A stretch of 64,000 nt of DNA from JANXPZ01 sp033853925 (GCA_033853925.1 JAWOLC010000057.1:10884-74883), one strand, 5' to 3'. Positions 1-10,318 are shown, counted from the first letter of the stretch. Made by a program: numbers and translations. Notes: generated by a model from the sequence alone, not told the origin.

Positions 1-196
1 GGCGCTGCAGGGCCAGAAGGAGCTGGTGGACCAGGCCGTCGAGAAGGCCGGCTCGCTCCGCACGTTGCTCAAGCAGGCCGAGGCCATGATCGAGGGGCTC
101 CGCGAGGAGCGCACGATGACGGCCCGGGTGCGCGCGGCGGTGACCGGGATCGGCATGGACGACGAGGACGACGAGCCCGAAGCCAAGGCCGCGTAG
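1..196 (+). CDS. C-terminal end of a coiled-coil protein (partial)
   Basis: The frame is open from base 2 and stops at TAG 194-196, giving the last 64 residues of a gene that begins outside the window. The visible part is a charged helix rich in Glu, Lys, Gln and Leu, likely coiled coil, followed by a short acidic tail (DDEDDEPEAKAA). No family can be named from this fragment. It converges on batE, and an 11-bp perfect hairpin lies between the two stop codons. Confidence 0.6.
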   Translation, partial: ALQGQKELVDQAVEKAGSLRTLLKQAEAMIEGLREERTMTARVRAAVTGIGMDDEDDEPEAKAA

Positions 197-226
197 GCTT
201 CGTCCCGGAGTCGGCGCCAAGCAGGC

Positions 227-253
227 GGCGCGGAGGGAGACACCCTCCGCGCC
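227..253. terminator. Perfect hairpin between convergent genes
   Basis: An 11-bp perfect inverted repeat (GGCGCGGAGGG / CCCTCCGCGCC) encloses the 5-base loop AGACA. It lies between the stops of the partial gene (196) and batE (338), so it could end transcription from both sides. There is no U-tract on either strand, so the terminator role is inferred from strength and position. Confidence 0.5.
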
Positions 254-337
254 GCGGCGCTTCGGGGCCGAAGGGACCACCACCCGCGCCAGGACGACGC
301 CCGCGGCGCCCGTGGAGGTCCCGGGCCCCGCGAGGCC

Positions 338-1060
338 TCAGCGCGGGTAGACCGGCTCCACGGCGTCCTTCGGCACCCAGCCCCCGCTGCCGCCGGGGAG
401 CTGCACGAGCAGGTAGCCGCCGCGCGCCTCGCGGACCCTGACCTCCGTGCCGTCGTGGACGAGCAGGATCTGCTTGAACTCCTCGCCCGGGCCGCTCTGG
501 GCGCTCACCTCCGGCACCACCACCACGGCCGGGCGCGCGCTCACCTCGCCGAGCCAGGCCTGCTGGCTCCCGAGGCAGAGCCCGAACAGCACGGCGAGGA
601 CCGCGGCCGCGGCCAGGAAGGCCGTCCAGCGCCGTAGGATCCAGAGCGAGAGGGAGAGCGCGGCCAGCGCGAAGCAGGCCGCGGCCAGCCAGGCCGCCTC
701 GCGAACCGAGAGGAAGTGGAGGGCCCGATCCAGCCCGCGGGCCAGCGGGCTCGGCAGGGTCAGCACCTTGTCCACGCGATAGCCGCGCGCGAAGGCGAGG
801 TTGGCGGCGATGTCCGCGTCACGGGGCTCGAGGTACCAGGCCCGCCGGTAGGCCACGATGGCCTTGCCGATCTTGCCGGACTTGAACCAGGCGTTGCCCA
901 GGTTGTAGCCCGCGTCGGCGTTGGGCCCGGCCGCCAGCGCCTGCTGGTAGGCCCGCACCGCGCCGGCGTAGTCCTTCCGGGCATAGAGCCGGTTGCCCTC
1001 GTTGTAGACCCCGGCCGGCCCGGCGGCCAGGGCGAGGACGAGGAGAAGGTTCGCGAGCAT
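338..1060 (-). CDS. batE: BatE-like TPR and SH3 membrane protein
   Basis: A 240-aa protein with an N-terminal signal segment, two or three TPR units (about residues 18-95, e.g. YNEGNRLYARKDYAGAVRAY and a GYNLGNAWFKSGK repeat), two TM helices (about 125-180) and a C-terminal SH3-like domain (about 185-240) containing GWVPKDAVEPV. This is the usual BatE order and it closes the Bat aerotolerance operon, 32 bases after batD. In Bat systems the TPR proteins are thought to scaffold a periplasmic complex with BatA, BatB and BatD; the exact role is unknown. I chose ATG 1058-1060 because it opens the signal segment directly; the same frame stays open much further upstream, but only as the antisense-like shadow of batD. 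Confidence 0.8.
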   Translation of the reverse strand: MLANLLLVLALAAGPAGVYNEGNRLYARKDYAGAVRAYQQALAAGPNADAGYNLGNAWFKSGKIGKAIVAYRRAWYLEPRDADIAANLAFARGYRVDKVLTLPSPLARGLDRALHFLSVREAAWLAAACFALAALSLSLWILRRWTAFLAAAAVLAVLFGLCLGSQQAWLGEVSARPAVVVVPEVSAQSGPGEEFKQILLVHDGTEVRVREARGGYLLVQLPGGSGGWVPKDAVEPVYPR

Positions 1061-1092
1061 CTCACGGCCTCCCGAGCGGCGGATCCCGCGGC

Positions 1093-2955
1093 TCAGATCT
1101 CGGCCAGCGCATCGCGGGTCCTGCGGAAGAGCTGCTGCGGGTCCTGGATCTCGGCCAGGCCCGGGGAGAAGCGGGCCAGCTCGCACTGCTCGACGATCCC
1201 GGTCACGGCGGCCACCGTCTCGGCGGGGACGGCGAGGCGCGCCAGCTCCGCCTGGAGCTGCTCCTTGGTCATGGCCTGGGTCTCGAGGTTGTAGCGATCG
1301 CCGATGTAGCCCATGACCGCCTGGCCGAGCGCCGCATAGAAGCCGCGGGCGTCCTTCTTCCTCAGCATCGCCTCGGCCTGGCGAAGGCGGGCGCGCACGA
1401 GCCGCGAGGAGCGGACCTTCCGGGCGTAGCCGCGGTCCGAGGAGAGCCGTTGGCTGTGCGCGTGGTACCAGACCGCGCCGCCGACGAGCCCGAGCGAGAG
1501 CAGGTAGATCGCGTTCGGCCACCAGGGCGGATCGAGGGGCGTGACCGCCAGCGCCCGCGCGTCGGCCTTGATGTAGGCGATGTCGGCGCCCAGCACCTTG
1601 AGCCCGGTCGCCTCGACCAGGGGCGCGCTGGGCGCGGAGCCCGTGGCCGAGCACTCGAGCGCGGCCGTGGCGATCGTCCGGTAGGCGCGCGCCTCCGGAT
1701 CGAAGTAGGCGATCCGGATGGGCGGGATCAGGTACTTGCCGTCCGCCTGCGGGATCACGGGGTAGCGGAAGGTCTTCGTGCCCCGCACGCCCTCCGCCGT
1801 CGCGCGCACGTCGTCCTTGATCTCCGGCTCCAGGATGCGCAGCCCGGGGACGACGGCCAGCGCCGGTTTCTCGATCAGCCGGACGTTTCCCCGGCCGCTC
1901 ACCTGCACGGTCAGGTTGAGAGGCTCGCTGTTGGCGCTGGCCCTGCGATCCAGCGTCGCCGAGATGGTGAACTGCCCGACGCCGCCGGTGAACTCGGCGG
2001 GCTTGCCCGCCTCCGGCAGGGCGACCACCTTGATCCGCACGGGCTTCGACTCGACGCGCACCGCCTGGCTGCGGCCGAAGAAGCCGAACAGGTCGCGCGC
2101 GGGCTGGACGACGGCCACGTTGAAGGCCAGGGGCTTGATCGTCAGCTCGCCCGGCGAGAGGGGCACGAGCGCCACCGTCTTGAGCCGCGAGACGTCGTAG
2201 GCCTTGCCCTCGAGCGTGCGGCGCTGGAAGTCGAAGCGGTCCGCGTCGTAGATCTTCTCCGCCCAGAAGCCGTCGAAGGCGGGCGCTTGGGCCCAGCCGC
2301 CGTTGGCGATCTGCAGCCGCGTGCACAGCGCGACGTCGAGCACGAGCGGCTCGCCGACGTACACGGTCTTGCGGCTCGCGGTGGCGGAGAGGAAGAGGTT
2401 GCCCTCGACCGGCACGCTCGCGCTCGGCGGACCCGGCCCGGGCGCCGGTCCCGGCGCGGGGCGGGCCTGGCCCTGGGCGGCCTTCACCACGCTGATCTCG
2501 ATCGGCCGGGTCTCGTAGGCCTTCCCCTGGTAGCTGAGCCGGCAGGGCGGGATCACCAGCGTCCCGAGCCGCTTCGCCGAGAGCCCGTAGACGAAGACGA
2601 CGCTGGACTGCTTCTTCACCTGGCCGTTGACGAACGAGATGTTGGTGGACTGCGAGGAGGTGCTGCCCAGCACGGTGAAGTCGGCCAGCGGCGGAAGCTC
2701 CGGCTTGGGCACCGAGAGCACGTCCTCGCCCTGCACGGTGAGCTGGAGCTGGAATTCCTCTCCGAGCCCGACGGTCGTCCGGTCCACGGCCGCGGTGAAC
2801 TGGATCTCGGCCGCGCCCCCGGGCCGGGCCAGCGCCAGCGCGATCGCCAGACCGCCGAGGGCGAGCGTGCGCCGGCCCGCGAGAGCCCCGCGCCTCGCCG
2901 GCCGCGCCCGGGCCGCGGTCGCCGCGCGCGGCGCGCGGTCACCAGTCCTTGTCAC
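1093..2955 (-). CDS. batD: BatD-like oxygen-tolerance membrane protein
   Basis: A 620-aa protein with a GTG start (2953-2955) overlapping the last 17 bases of the upstream batB fusion, which suggests coupled translation. The long basic N-region leads into a signal sequence (about 25-48) ending in AEIQF. Three or more Ig-like beta domains follow (about 50-430), including the GEEFQLQLTVQGE stretch typical of BatD. One TM helix (about 470-490) precedes a cytoplasmic helical tail. BatD family proteins lie in the periplasm, anchored by this helix, among VWA partners. Length and order fit the family. Substrate or client proteins are not known for the family. Confidence 0.85.
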   Translation of the reverse strand: MTRTGDRAPRAATAARARPARRGALAGRRTLALGGLAIALALARPGGAAEIQFTAAVDRTTVGLGEEFQLQLTVQGEDVLSVPKPELPPLADFTVLGSTSSQSTNISFVNGQVKKQSSVVFVYGLSAKRLGTLVIPPCRLSYQGKAYETRPIEISVVKAAQGQARPAPGPAPGPGPPSASVPVEGNLFLSATASRKTVYVGEPLVLDVALCTRLQIANGGWAQAPAFDGFWAEKIYDADRFDFQRRTLEGKAYDVSRLKTVALVPLSPGELTIKPLAFNVAVVQPARDLFGFFGRSQAVRVESKPVRIKVVALPEAGKPAEFTGGVGQFTISATLDRRASANSEPLNLTVQVSGRGNVRLIEKPALAVVPGLRILEPEIKDDVRATAEGVRGTKTFRYPVIPQADGKYLIPPIRIAYFDPEARAYRTIATAALECSATGSAPSAPLVEATGLKVLGADIAYIKADARALAVTPLDPPWWPNAIYLLSLGLVGGAVWYHAHSQRLSSDRGYARKVRSSRLVRARLRQAEAMLRKKDARGFYAALGQAVMGYIGDRYNLETQAMTKEQLQAELARLAVPAETVAAVTGIVEQCELARFSPGLAEIQDPQQLFRRTRDALAEI

Positions 2956-4612
2956 CCGCCCGCTCCTCCCGAGGCGGCTTCTGCTGCTTCTTCATGTTCT
3001 CCTTTTCCTTGTTCTCCAGGGCTTGCAGCATGCGAGCGGCTTCCTCCTTGCCGATCTGGCCCTTCTCGGGCCGTGCCGGCTGCGGTGACGGGCTCGCCTG
3101 GCCCTGGCCGGCCTTCGGCTGCGACTGGCTCGAGTCCGGCCTCGCCTGCGCCCTCAGCTTCCAGCACAGCTCCAGGTTCTGCTTGGCCGCGGCGTCGCGG
3201 GGCTCGAGCAGCAGCGCCTGCGTGTAGGAGGCGATCGCCCCGTCCAGGTCGCGCTGGCGGAAGCGGCTGTTGCCGATGTTGTAGAGGCTCCGCTCGCGAA
3301 GCGGCTTCTTCTTCGCCAGGAGCCCCAACTGGAACTCGGAGATCGCCTCGGGCTGCCGGTTCAGCCGGTGGAGCACGCGGCCGAGATTGTAGTGGATGCG
3401 GACGTTGTCCGGCTCCAGGACCAGCGCCTCCTGGTACTTCTTGAGCGCCTCCTCGTAGCGGCCCTTCCGCTCCAGCGCGGCGCCCTGCCGCATGCTCGCG
3501 CCCACGTCCGCCTGGGCGGCGCGGCCCAGGCCGAGGAGCAGCAGCGCCACCAGCGCGCCGCGCGCCGGCCCGCGGCCGAGGCGCGGGAGGCGCAGCCGCC
3601 ACGCACCGGGCGCCGCGAACCAGGCGCCGCGGCGGTCGCTGAGGAGGAGGCCCGTGAAGATCAGGACGAAGGCGACGAGCAGGAAGTACTGGAAGCGCTC
3701 CTCGTACTCCACGTACTCCCCGCCGGCGATCTGCTTCTTCTGCATCTGGTCGAGCGCCGTGACCAGGGCGTTCAGGTTCACGCTCTCCGAGCGGAAGTAG
3801 CGGCCGTCGGTGGCCTTCGCCATGACCAGCAGCAGCCGCTCGGCGAGCCGCGAGATCACCACCTTGCCGTCCTTGTCCTTCTTGTACGAGACGGCCGAGC
3901 CCTGCGCCTCGGGGACGGTGGAGCCTTCCAGCGTGCCCACGCCCACGGCGAAGATGCGGATGCCCTCCCGCACCGCCAGCGCGGTGGCCGCCGCGGGGTC
4001 GCCCTGCAGGTTGTCGCCGTCGGTGACGAGCACCAGCGCCTTCGCGCCCTCCCCGCGGGGATCGAAGAGGGAGGCCGCCGTCTCGACCGCGCGCGGGATG
4101 TCGGTCCCCGGGCGCGGCATGTTGTCCGGATCGATGATGTCGAGGAACAGCTTGGCCGCCTCGACGTCGGGCGTCAGCGGGCACATGACCTGCGCGTCGC
4201 CGGCGAAGGCCACGATGCCCACCTGGTTCGTGCTCAGGTTGTCGAGCAGGGAGGCGATCTCGGTCTTGGCCCGCGCCAGGCGGCTCGGCCGCACGTCGGT
4301 CGAGAGCATGCTCTTCGAGGCGTCGAGGGCGATCACGATGTCGATGCCGCGGCCCTTGTAGAGCTGGAGCTTCTCGCCCCACTGCGGCCGGGCCAGGGCG
4401 AGGATGGCGAAGAGCAGGCCGAGCACGAGGCAGACGGCCTTCGTGGCGGCCAGCCGCGGGCTCCGGCTCCGGGTCAGGCGCGGCACCAGCTCGGGGTCGG
4501 CCAGCCGCGCCAGGCTCCGTTGCTTGAGCCAGTGGCCCACGAGCATCAGGACCACCACCAGCGGCACCGCGAGCAGCCAGCCGAGGTACTGCGGCGAGGC
4601 CCAGCGGATCAC
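2939..4612 (-). CDS. batB: BatB VWA domain fused to a BatC-type TPR domain
   Basis: A 557-aa protein. TM helices near residues 10-30 and 55-75 precede a von Willebrand A domain (about 90-290) with a MIDAS metal site, DASKS, and the later TDGDN. A third TM helix (about 318-338) is followed by a basic linker and another hydrophobic segment (about 362-378). Four TPR-like repeats (about 385-490) come next, then a Gln/Pro/Lys-rich disordered tail. BatB and BatC are often separate genes; here they form one chain. The start is GTG 4610-4612, which overlaps the batA stop as GTGA. The VWA domain should face the periplasm and bind a partner through Mg2+. Confidence 0.85.
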   Translation of the reverse strand: MIRWASPQYLGWLLAVPLVVVLMLVGHWLKQRSLARLADPELVPRLTRSRSPRLAATKAVCLVLGLLFAILALARPQWGEKLQLYKGRGIDIVIALDASKSMLSTDVRPSRLARAKTEIASLLDNLSTNQVGIVAFAGDAQVMCPLTPDVEAAKLFLDIIDPDNMPRPGTDIPRAVETAASLFDPRGEGAKALVLVTDGDNLQGDPAAATALAVREGIRIFAVGVGTLEGSTVPEAQGSAVSYKKDKDGKVVISRLAERLLLVMAKATDGRYFRSESVNLNALVTALDQMQKKQIAGGEYVEYEERFQYFLLVAFVLIFTGLLLSDRRGAWFAAPGAWRLRLPRLGRGPARGALVALLLLGLGRAAQADVGASMRQGAALERKGRYEEALKKYQEALVLEPDNVRIHYNLGRVLHRLNRQPEAISEFQLGLLAKKKPLRERSLYNIGNSRFRQRDLDGAIASYTQALLLEPRDAAAKQNLELCWKLRAQARPDSSQSQPKAGQGQASPSPQPARPEKGQIGKEEAARMLQALENKEKENMKKQQKPPREERAGDKDW

Positions 4613-5586
4613 GGCAGCCTCCGCGCGAGCAGGGCGGGCGCGACGAGCCCGAGGAGGAGGAGCAGGCCCGCGGGCAGGAGGAAGCCCTGCGCCCTCTCCG
4701 CGTAGACGGTGTGGCGCGCGACCTTGTAGGTCGTGGGCTCCATGCGGTCGATCTCGTCGTAGATGCGGCGCAGGGCCTCGTCGTCGGAGGCGAGGAACGA
4801 CTTGCCGCCGGTGATCGCCGCGATCTCGTCCAGGGTCTTCATGTCGAACTCGACCTGCACCGTCTGCGGGCGCGGGCCCCACATCGGGTCGTCGACCATC
4901 ACCGTCACGGGCCCCTCGGAGCCGATGCCGATGCCGTAGACCTTGATGCCGAAGCTCCGCGCGAGCTGGGCCGCGGTGAGTGGCTCGATCTCCCCCGTGT
5001 TGTTGAGCCCGTCCGTGAGGAGGATCACGATCCGGTCCTTGGCCTTCAGGTCCTTGAGCCGCGAGACGGCGCTCGCGAGACCCATGCCGATCGCGGTGCG
5101 CGAGGGATCGATCGTCCCGACCTGCAGCCGGTCGATGATGGCCTTGAGCACGCTGCGGTCCGAGGTGAGCGGGCACCGGGTCATGGCGCCGTTGCCGAAG
5201 ATCACCAGGCCGACGCGATCGCCGCTCCGCTTGGCGATGAAGGCCTCGGCTCGCTGCTTGGCCACGGTGATCCGGTCGGGCCGGTAGTCGGGGAACGACA
5301 TGGTCTCGGAGACGTCCATGCACAGCATGATGTCCACGCCCCGCGACTCCACCTCCTCGTACACGCGGCCGCGCTGAGGCCGGGCGAGCGCGACGACGAT
5401 CAGGGCCAGCGCCAGGGCGTTCACCGCGAGCAGCGCCGGCTTGAGCCAGCGGCCCGGTCCCCGGTAGGCGCGGAAGAACGAGGCGTCGGAGAAGCTCACC
5501 GCGCCCGTGCGCTTGCGCAGCTCGAGCCAGACGAGCGCCGCGACGGGAACGAGCAGGAGCAGCCAGGCGGGCGAGGCGAAGCGCAC
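4609..5586 (-). CDS. batA: BatA-like VWA membrane protein
   Basis: A 325-aa protein with GTG start (5584-5586). Its first base is the last base of the preceding TAG, and its own TGA overlaps the next GTG, so the three genes are tightly coupled. Two N-terminal TM helices (about 5-20 and 50-70) precede a VWA domain (about 85-280), and a C-terminal TM helix (about 300-320) ends the protein. The MIDAS motif reads DVSET where DxSxS is usual, a conservative S-to-T change that should still hold the metal. The later TDGLNN completes the site. Acts at the inner membrane with BatB. Confidence 0.85.
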   Translation of the reverse strand: MRFASPAWLLLLVPVAALVWLELRKRTGAVSFSDASFFRAYRGPGRWLKPALLAVNALALALIVVALARPQRGRVYEEVESRGVDIMLCMDVSETMSFPDYRPDRITVAKQRAEAFIAKRSGDRVGLVIFGNGAMTRCPLTSDRSVLKAIIDRLQVGTIDPSRTAIGMGLASAVSRLKDLKAKDRIVILLTDGLNNTGEIEPLTAAQLARSFGIKVYGIGIGSEGPVTVMVDDPMWGPRPQTVQVEFDMKTLDEIAAITGGKSFLASDDEALRRIYDEIDRMEPTTYKVARHTVYAERAQGFLLPAGLLLLLGLVAPALLARRLP

Positions 5587-6518
5587 TAGGCGGCCTCCTG
5601 CGGCGGCGCGGCGCCCGCGCCGGCCTCGGCCGGGAGCGCGGGGGGCCGGGGCGTGGTCCTGGCCACGAAGTCCCGGATCTGCTGGATGGCCGCGCGGGTC
5701 TCCTCCTCCGGCGGCACCGTCTTCGCGTACTTCACGAAGTCGGCGCGGGTGAGGAACCGGCCGACCTCGTCGCGGAAGGGCGTGCGGTACGCGTGCAGGC
5801 TGGCCAGGATCTCGGTCGTGGTCTGCTCCACCGCGTTGAACTCGAAGCGGCGCTCGATGTAGCGCTTGAGGATCTCCGAGAGCGCGTAGTAGCAGCGCTT
5901 GACCTGGCCCGCGGCGAGCCACTCCTGCCAGGGCAGCGCGTCGAGAGCGGCCAGCGCCTGCTCCCACGGCGGCAGGGGCGAGAGCGCCTCCTCCCGCGCA
6001 CGGCGCAGCCGGCGGTAGAGCCGGCGGCCCAGCCAGGCCAGCGCCGCGGCGAGCAGGAGGACGCCGGGAATCGCCCAGAGCCGATGGTCGGGGAAGGATT
6101 CGGCCGGCTTCAGGTCGCGCACGTCCTGCATCCTGGGCGGGAGCACGCTGGCGATCGTGACGCTGTCCGCCGCGCTCCGGAGCGTGTCGGTCCGCGCGCC
6201 CGCGCGCACGAGGAAGGTGAACACGGGGAGCGCCTGCCGGCCGGGCTTGAAGCCCGCCAGGCTCAGGCGGTGCTCGCTCTCGGCCTGGCCCGCGCGCTTC
6301 GCGGTCTTCGTCTTCTGGCCGGTGACGAGGAAGACGCCGAGGGAGTCCGCCAGCGGGCCGAGCACGCGGCTCGCTTCCGGCGCACGCACCGTCAGCACCA
6401 GCTCGAAGCGATCGCCGACCGTGAGCCGCGGCTTCGGCACGGGCCGCGTGCGCAGCGACGCGGGCCCCGGAAGCGGGACCGCGAGCAGCAGGGCGAGGAC
6501 GGCCCGGCCCAGGATCAT
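5586..6518 (-). CDS. Bat-operon protein with one TM helix (BatD C-terminal-like)
   Basis: A 310-aa protein. A signal peptide (about 1-22) precedes a periplasmic beta domain (about 28-140) containing TVGDRFELVLTVRAPEAS, a BatD-like opening. One TM helix (about 150-168) and a basic stop-transfer patch (RRLYRRLRRAREE) follow, then a cytoplasmic helical domain (about 180-285) with YIERRFEFNAVEQTTTEIL, a pattern seen in proteins encoded between DUF58 and batA. It probably works with the Bat VWA proteins; I know no biochemical function. It starts 30 bases after the DUF58 gene. Confidence 0.7.
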   Translation of the reverse strand: MILGRAVLALLLAVPLPGPASLRTRPVPKPRLTVGDRFELVLTVRAPEASRVLGPLADSLGVFLVTGQKTKTAKRAGQAESEHRLSLAGFKPGRQALPVFTFLVRAGARTDTLRSAADSVTIASVLPPRMQDVRDLKPAESFPDHRLWAIPGVLLLAAALAWLGRRLYRRLRRAREEALSPLPPWEQALAALDALPWQEWLAAGQVKRCYYALSEILKRYIERRFEFNAVEQTTTEILASLHAYRTPFRDEVGRFLTRADFVKYAKTVPPEEETRAAIQQIRDFVARTTPRPPALPAEAGAGAAPPQEAA

Positions 6519-6548
6519 CGAGATCTTCCCGTGCGCGCGCGCGTCACG

Positions 6549-7442
6549 TCAGTGGTACCGCCGGGCCCGGAGCCGGAAGAACGTGTGCAGCTTGGGGGTG
6601 AAGTCCTCGTGCGTCGTGAGGCCGATGCTGTCCACGTTCAGCTGCTTGAAGAGCCGATCGCGCCGCGCGACGAGAGTGCGCATGTGCTGCTCGTAGGCGC
6701 TGCGCAGCCGGCGGTCCGAGGTGTTCACGGTCACCAGCTCGCCCGTCTCCATGTCCTCCAGCTCGACCAGCCCCGCGCGCGGCAGCTCCTGCTCGGCGGG
6801 ATCGCTGATCGGGATCGCCACCACGTCGTGGCGCCGGGCCGCGATGCCCAGGGGAATGCGGAAGACGTCGGGAGCGAAGCCGGGGCCCAGGAAATCGCTC
6901 ACCAGGAAGACGATCGCCCGGTGCTTGAGCGTGTGCATGACGAACTCGAGCGCCGCGGCCGGATTCGTGCCGCGATGCTCGGCGTCGAGGAGCAGGATGT
7001 CGCGCACCAGCCGCAGCACGTGCTGGCGGCCCTTGCGCGGCGGGATGAACTTCTCCACCCGGTCGGTGAAGAACACGAGCCCCACCTTGTCGTTGTTCGT
7101 CACCGCCGAGAACGCCAGCGTCCCCGCCACCTGCGCCGACTGCTCGAGCTTGAACTGCGAGCGCGTGCCGAAGCGGCCCGAGCCCGAGGCGTCCACGCAG
7201 AGGATCACCGTCAGCTCGCGCTCCTCGACGAACTTCTTCACGTAGGGCCGGCCCATGCGGGCCGTCACCTTCCAGTCGATGGCGCGGATGTCGTCGCCCG
7301 GCAGGTACTCGCGCACGTCCACGAACTCCATGCCCGTGCCCTTGAAGGTGGAGCGGTACTCGCCCACGAAGGTCGAGTTGAGGACCTTGCGCGTGTGGAG
7401 CTCGATCCGCCGGAGCTTCTCGAGGAACTCGGCGGTCAGCAT
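6549..7442 (-). CDS. DUF58 protein of the MoxR-Bat operon
   Basis: A 297-aa cytoplasmic protein. The N-terminus MLTAEFLEKLRRIEL, then FKGTGMEF, VREYLPGDDIRAIDW and ARMGRPYVKKF, is the standard DUF58 signature (residues 1-72). A VWA-like fold follows with VDASGSG at 83-89. DUF58 proteins are partners of MoxR ATPases, perhaps as substrates or adaptors. I chose ATG 7440-7442 because it gives the family's normal N-terminus. The frame is open to an ATG at 7559, only 16 bases from moxR, but that would add 39 Arg/Gly/Ala-rich residues with no ribosome-binding site. Confidence 0.85.
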   Translation of the reverse strand: MLTAEFLEKLRRIELHTRKVLNSTFVGEYRSTFKGTGMEFVDVREYLPGDDIRAIDWKVTARMGRPYVKKFVEERELTVILCVDASGSGRFGTRSQFKLEQSAQVAGTLAFSAVTNNDKVGLVFFTDRVEKFIPPRKGRQHVLRLVRDILLLDAEHRGTNPAAALEFVMHTLKHRAIVFLVSDFLGPGFAPDVFRIPLGIAARRHDVVAIPISDPAEQELPRAGLVELEDMETGELVTVNTSDRRLRSAYEQHMRTLVARRDRLFKQLNVDSIGLTTHEDFTPKLHTFFRLRARRYH

Positions 7443-7575
7443 GCCGGACCGGGGACTCCGCCGCCGGCGGGAGGCGGCGGCCCGCCGCCCGGCCGCCGCC
7501 GGGCCTCGCCGCGGGAGCCGTCGCCGCCCCTCGCCGTCGCGAGGCGCGCGGCCGACCATCTCGCGCGCGCGACGC

Positions 7576-8574
<999 letters not shown>

Positions 8575-8780
8575 CTCTCCTCCGGTCACACCTCCGTTCG
8601 ACGCAACCCGCACTCCCCCGCTCGACGAGGCCGGGACCCCGCCCGTCTGCCGCCCGCCCGACGGGCGACCCCGGCGGCGGCGGAGGGTCCGGCCCTGCAA
8701 GCCTCGGCGAGAACGCGCTCCGCCCCCCTGCCCGCCCAGGGGCGCCCGCGGCACCCGGCGCCATAATTCGAGCTTCTCAT

Positions 8781-8809
8781 TCTATAAGGAGGCCGCCGCG
8801 CGTCGTCAA
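8781..8809 (-). promoter_or_regulatory. Promoter of the moxR-bat operon
   Basis: On the minus strand TTGACG (8804-8809) and TATAGA (8781-8786) are separated by 17 bases. Transcription would begin near 8774, leaving a leader of about 200 bases before moxR. Apart from this promoter and the hairpin at 8907-8926, the 8575-8926 interval holds nothing I recognise. Confidence 0.7.
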
Positions 8810-8906
8810 GACCGGGCAAAGTCCGAGCGGCGTGGCCCCGGCGGGCTCCTCCGCGGCCGAGCCGGGCGGAGGGACGGCGGGTGGCTCAGCACGATCGCCG
8901 ACCCCT

Positions 8907-8926
8907 GCGGGCGCAAGGCCGCCCGC
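8907..8926 (-). terminator. Hairpin directly after the GT-B-like gene
   Basis: GCGGGCG and CGCCCGC (7 bp, loop CAAGGC) abut the stop codon of the gene ending at 8927. No U-tract follows. It separates that gene from the moxR promoter. Confidence 0.4.
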
Positions 8927-10261
8927 CTATCTCCTCAGCGGGTGCGTCTCGCGCTCCATCGAGCCGCTCCGCAGCACCTCCTCGATCTTGAAGACCCCGA
9001 GCTTGCGGTTCTTGATGAACCCGCTCAGCGCCTTCTCGGCGAACACGCCGTCCTTCAGCATGTCCGTCACCCACTCGAGGGCCAGCGTCGGCGTGTACTG
9101 CGGCAGGGCGCAGCCCTTGTCCATCAGCCAGCGGAGGTTCTTGTTCTCCTGCGAGCCGATGGGCGGCGCCATCACGATCGGGATCCCGAGCGCCGAGTAG
9201 AAGGACAGCTCGCTCGGCTTGGTCCAGAGGATGTCGGTCTCGCGCATCAGCGCGTTGAACCGGTCGAAGTAGCGGGGCTTGTCGTCCTCGCAGACGACCC
9301 GCACGCCGTCGCCCAGGGCGGATTCGAGTCCCGTGCGGATCAGGAACTCGGTGAAGAGGCGCTCCACCAGCCGGTTCACCCCCGCGACGAGGACCAGGCG
9401 AAGGCGGCCGTCCAGGATCGCCGGCTTGAGGGCGCGCGCCAGCATGAGGCCGATCTCCGTCTGCGCGCCCGCTCCCCCCACCGCGAACGTCAGCGTGACC
9501 CGCGCCCGATCGCCCGCGGGCTCGGGCCTCGCGCCCAGCAGCTCGCGGGCCGTGGAGCCGTACACCGACGAGAACCGGCCCCGGGGATCCAGCCGCCCGA
9601 GCCGCTGCAACAGGTCGTCCTTCAGCGTCGCCATCTCGGGCCCGCCGAGGTTCTCGCGCGGGAGCGTGAAGCCGGTGATGAAGATCCTCTCGTCGGGGAC
9701 CCCGTACTGCCGGAGCCGGCGCATCACCCGCCCGCAGGGCGCGAAGTACTGGATCGTGCTGTTCCTGGCCCTGGAGGCCACCCACACGCGGTTGAGATCC
9801 GCGTCGCAGATGACGCAGTAGACCTGGCCGCCGTAGACGCGGTCCGCCACCAGACACGGGGCGTAGAAGGTCGAGATCATCGGCAGGCGCCGCGTGCGCA
9901 GCCGGGCGAGCAGCGACATGCCGAGCCCCTGCCGGATCAGCCGGTCCACGATGTAGTTGTTGATCGAGGGGAACGAGAGATCGCGGAGCGGGTAGAACGG
10001 CGGGATGCGGAGGAAGCTGTCCATCATGCCGAACAGCGCGCCGCCCACCACCGGCACGGTCTTGGCCCGCGAGAGGAACTCGTAGGACCAGGTCAACCGC
10101 CGCCAGAAGCGCACCTCGTCCTCGTCCGTGACGTCCGGATTGCCGGCGGTGATCACGCCGCCCTCCGCGAGGTGGGCCAGGGCGTGCGCGGCGCGCTGGT
10201 GACCGAGCCCCATGTTGGCGCTCACGATCCACGCGCGCAGCTCGCCGAGTCTGTCCGTCAT
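8927..10261 (-). CDS. GT-B-fold glycosyltransferase-like protein (MGDG synthase/MurG-like)
   Basis: A 444-aa soluble protein. The N-terminus carries SANMGLGHQRAAHALAHL (about 14-31), resembling the glycine/His motif at the start of monogalactosyldiacylglycerol synthase and MurG-type enzymes. The C-terminal half contains a TLTFAVGGAGAQTEIG stretch and WTKPSELSFYSALGIPIV, the kind of donor-binding segment found in GT-B enzymes. I infer a nucleotide-sugar-dependent enzyme acting on a lipid or cell-surface acceptor, but the acceptor is not visible and no TM helix is present. It is flanked by its own hairpin and a weak promoter, so it may be a single-gene unit. Confidence 0.6.
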   Translation of the reverse strand: MTDRLGELRAWIVSANMGLGHQRAAHALAHLAEGGVITAGNPDVTDEDEVRFWRRLTWSYEFLSRAKTVPVVGGALFGMMDSFLRIPPFYPLRDLSFPSINNYIVDRLIRQGLGMSLLARLRTRRLPMISTFYAPCLVADRVYGGQVYCVICDADLNRVWVASRARNSTIQYFAPCGRVMRRLRQYGVPDERIFITGFTLPRENLGGPEMATLKDDLLQRLGRLDPRGRFSSVYGSTARELLGARPEPAGDRARVTLTFAVGGAGAQTEIGLMLARALKPAILDGRLRLVLVAGVNRLVERLFTEFLIRTGLESALGDGVRVVCEDDKPRYFDRFNALMRETDILWTKPSELSFYSALGIPIVMAPPIGSQENKNLRWLMDKGCALPQYTPTLALEWVTDMLKDGVFAEKALSGFIKNRKLGVFKIEEVLRSGSMERETHPLRR

Positions 10262-10318
10262 GGCGCGGCTCTGAAGCGGTTCCTCCGTGCGTCCCGGGGC
10301 AGGGGCCAGTCTGCGCGC

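Noticed and set aside
7443..7559. Upstream start of the DUF58 gene
   Set aside because: It adds only Arg/Gly/Ala-rich residues and has no ribosome-binding site; the family N-terminus starts at 7442.
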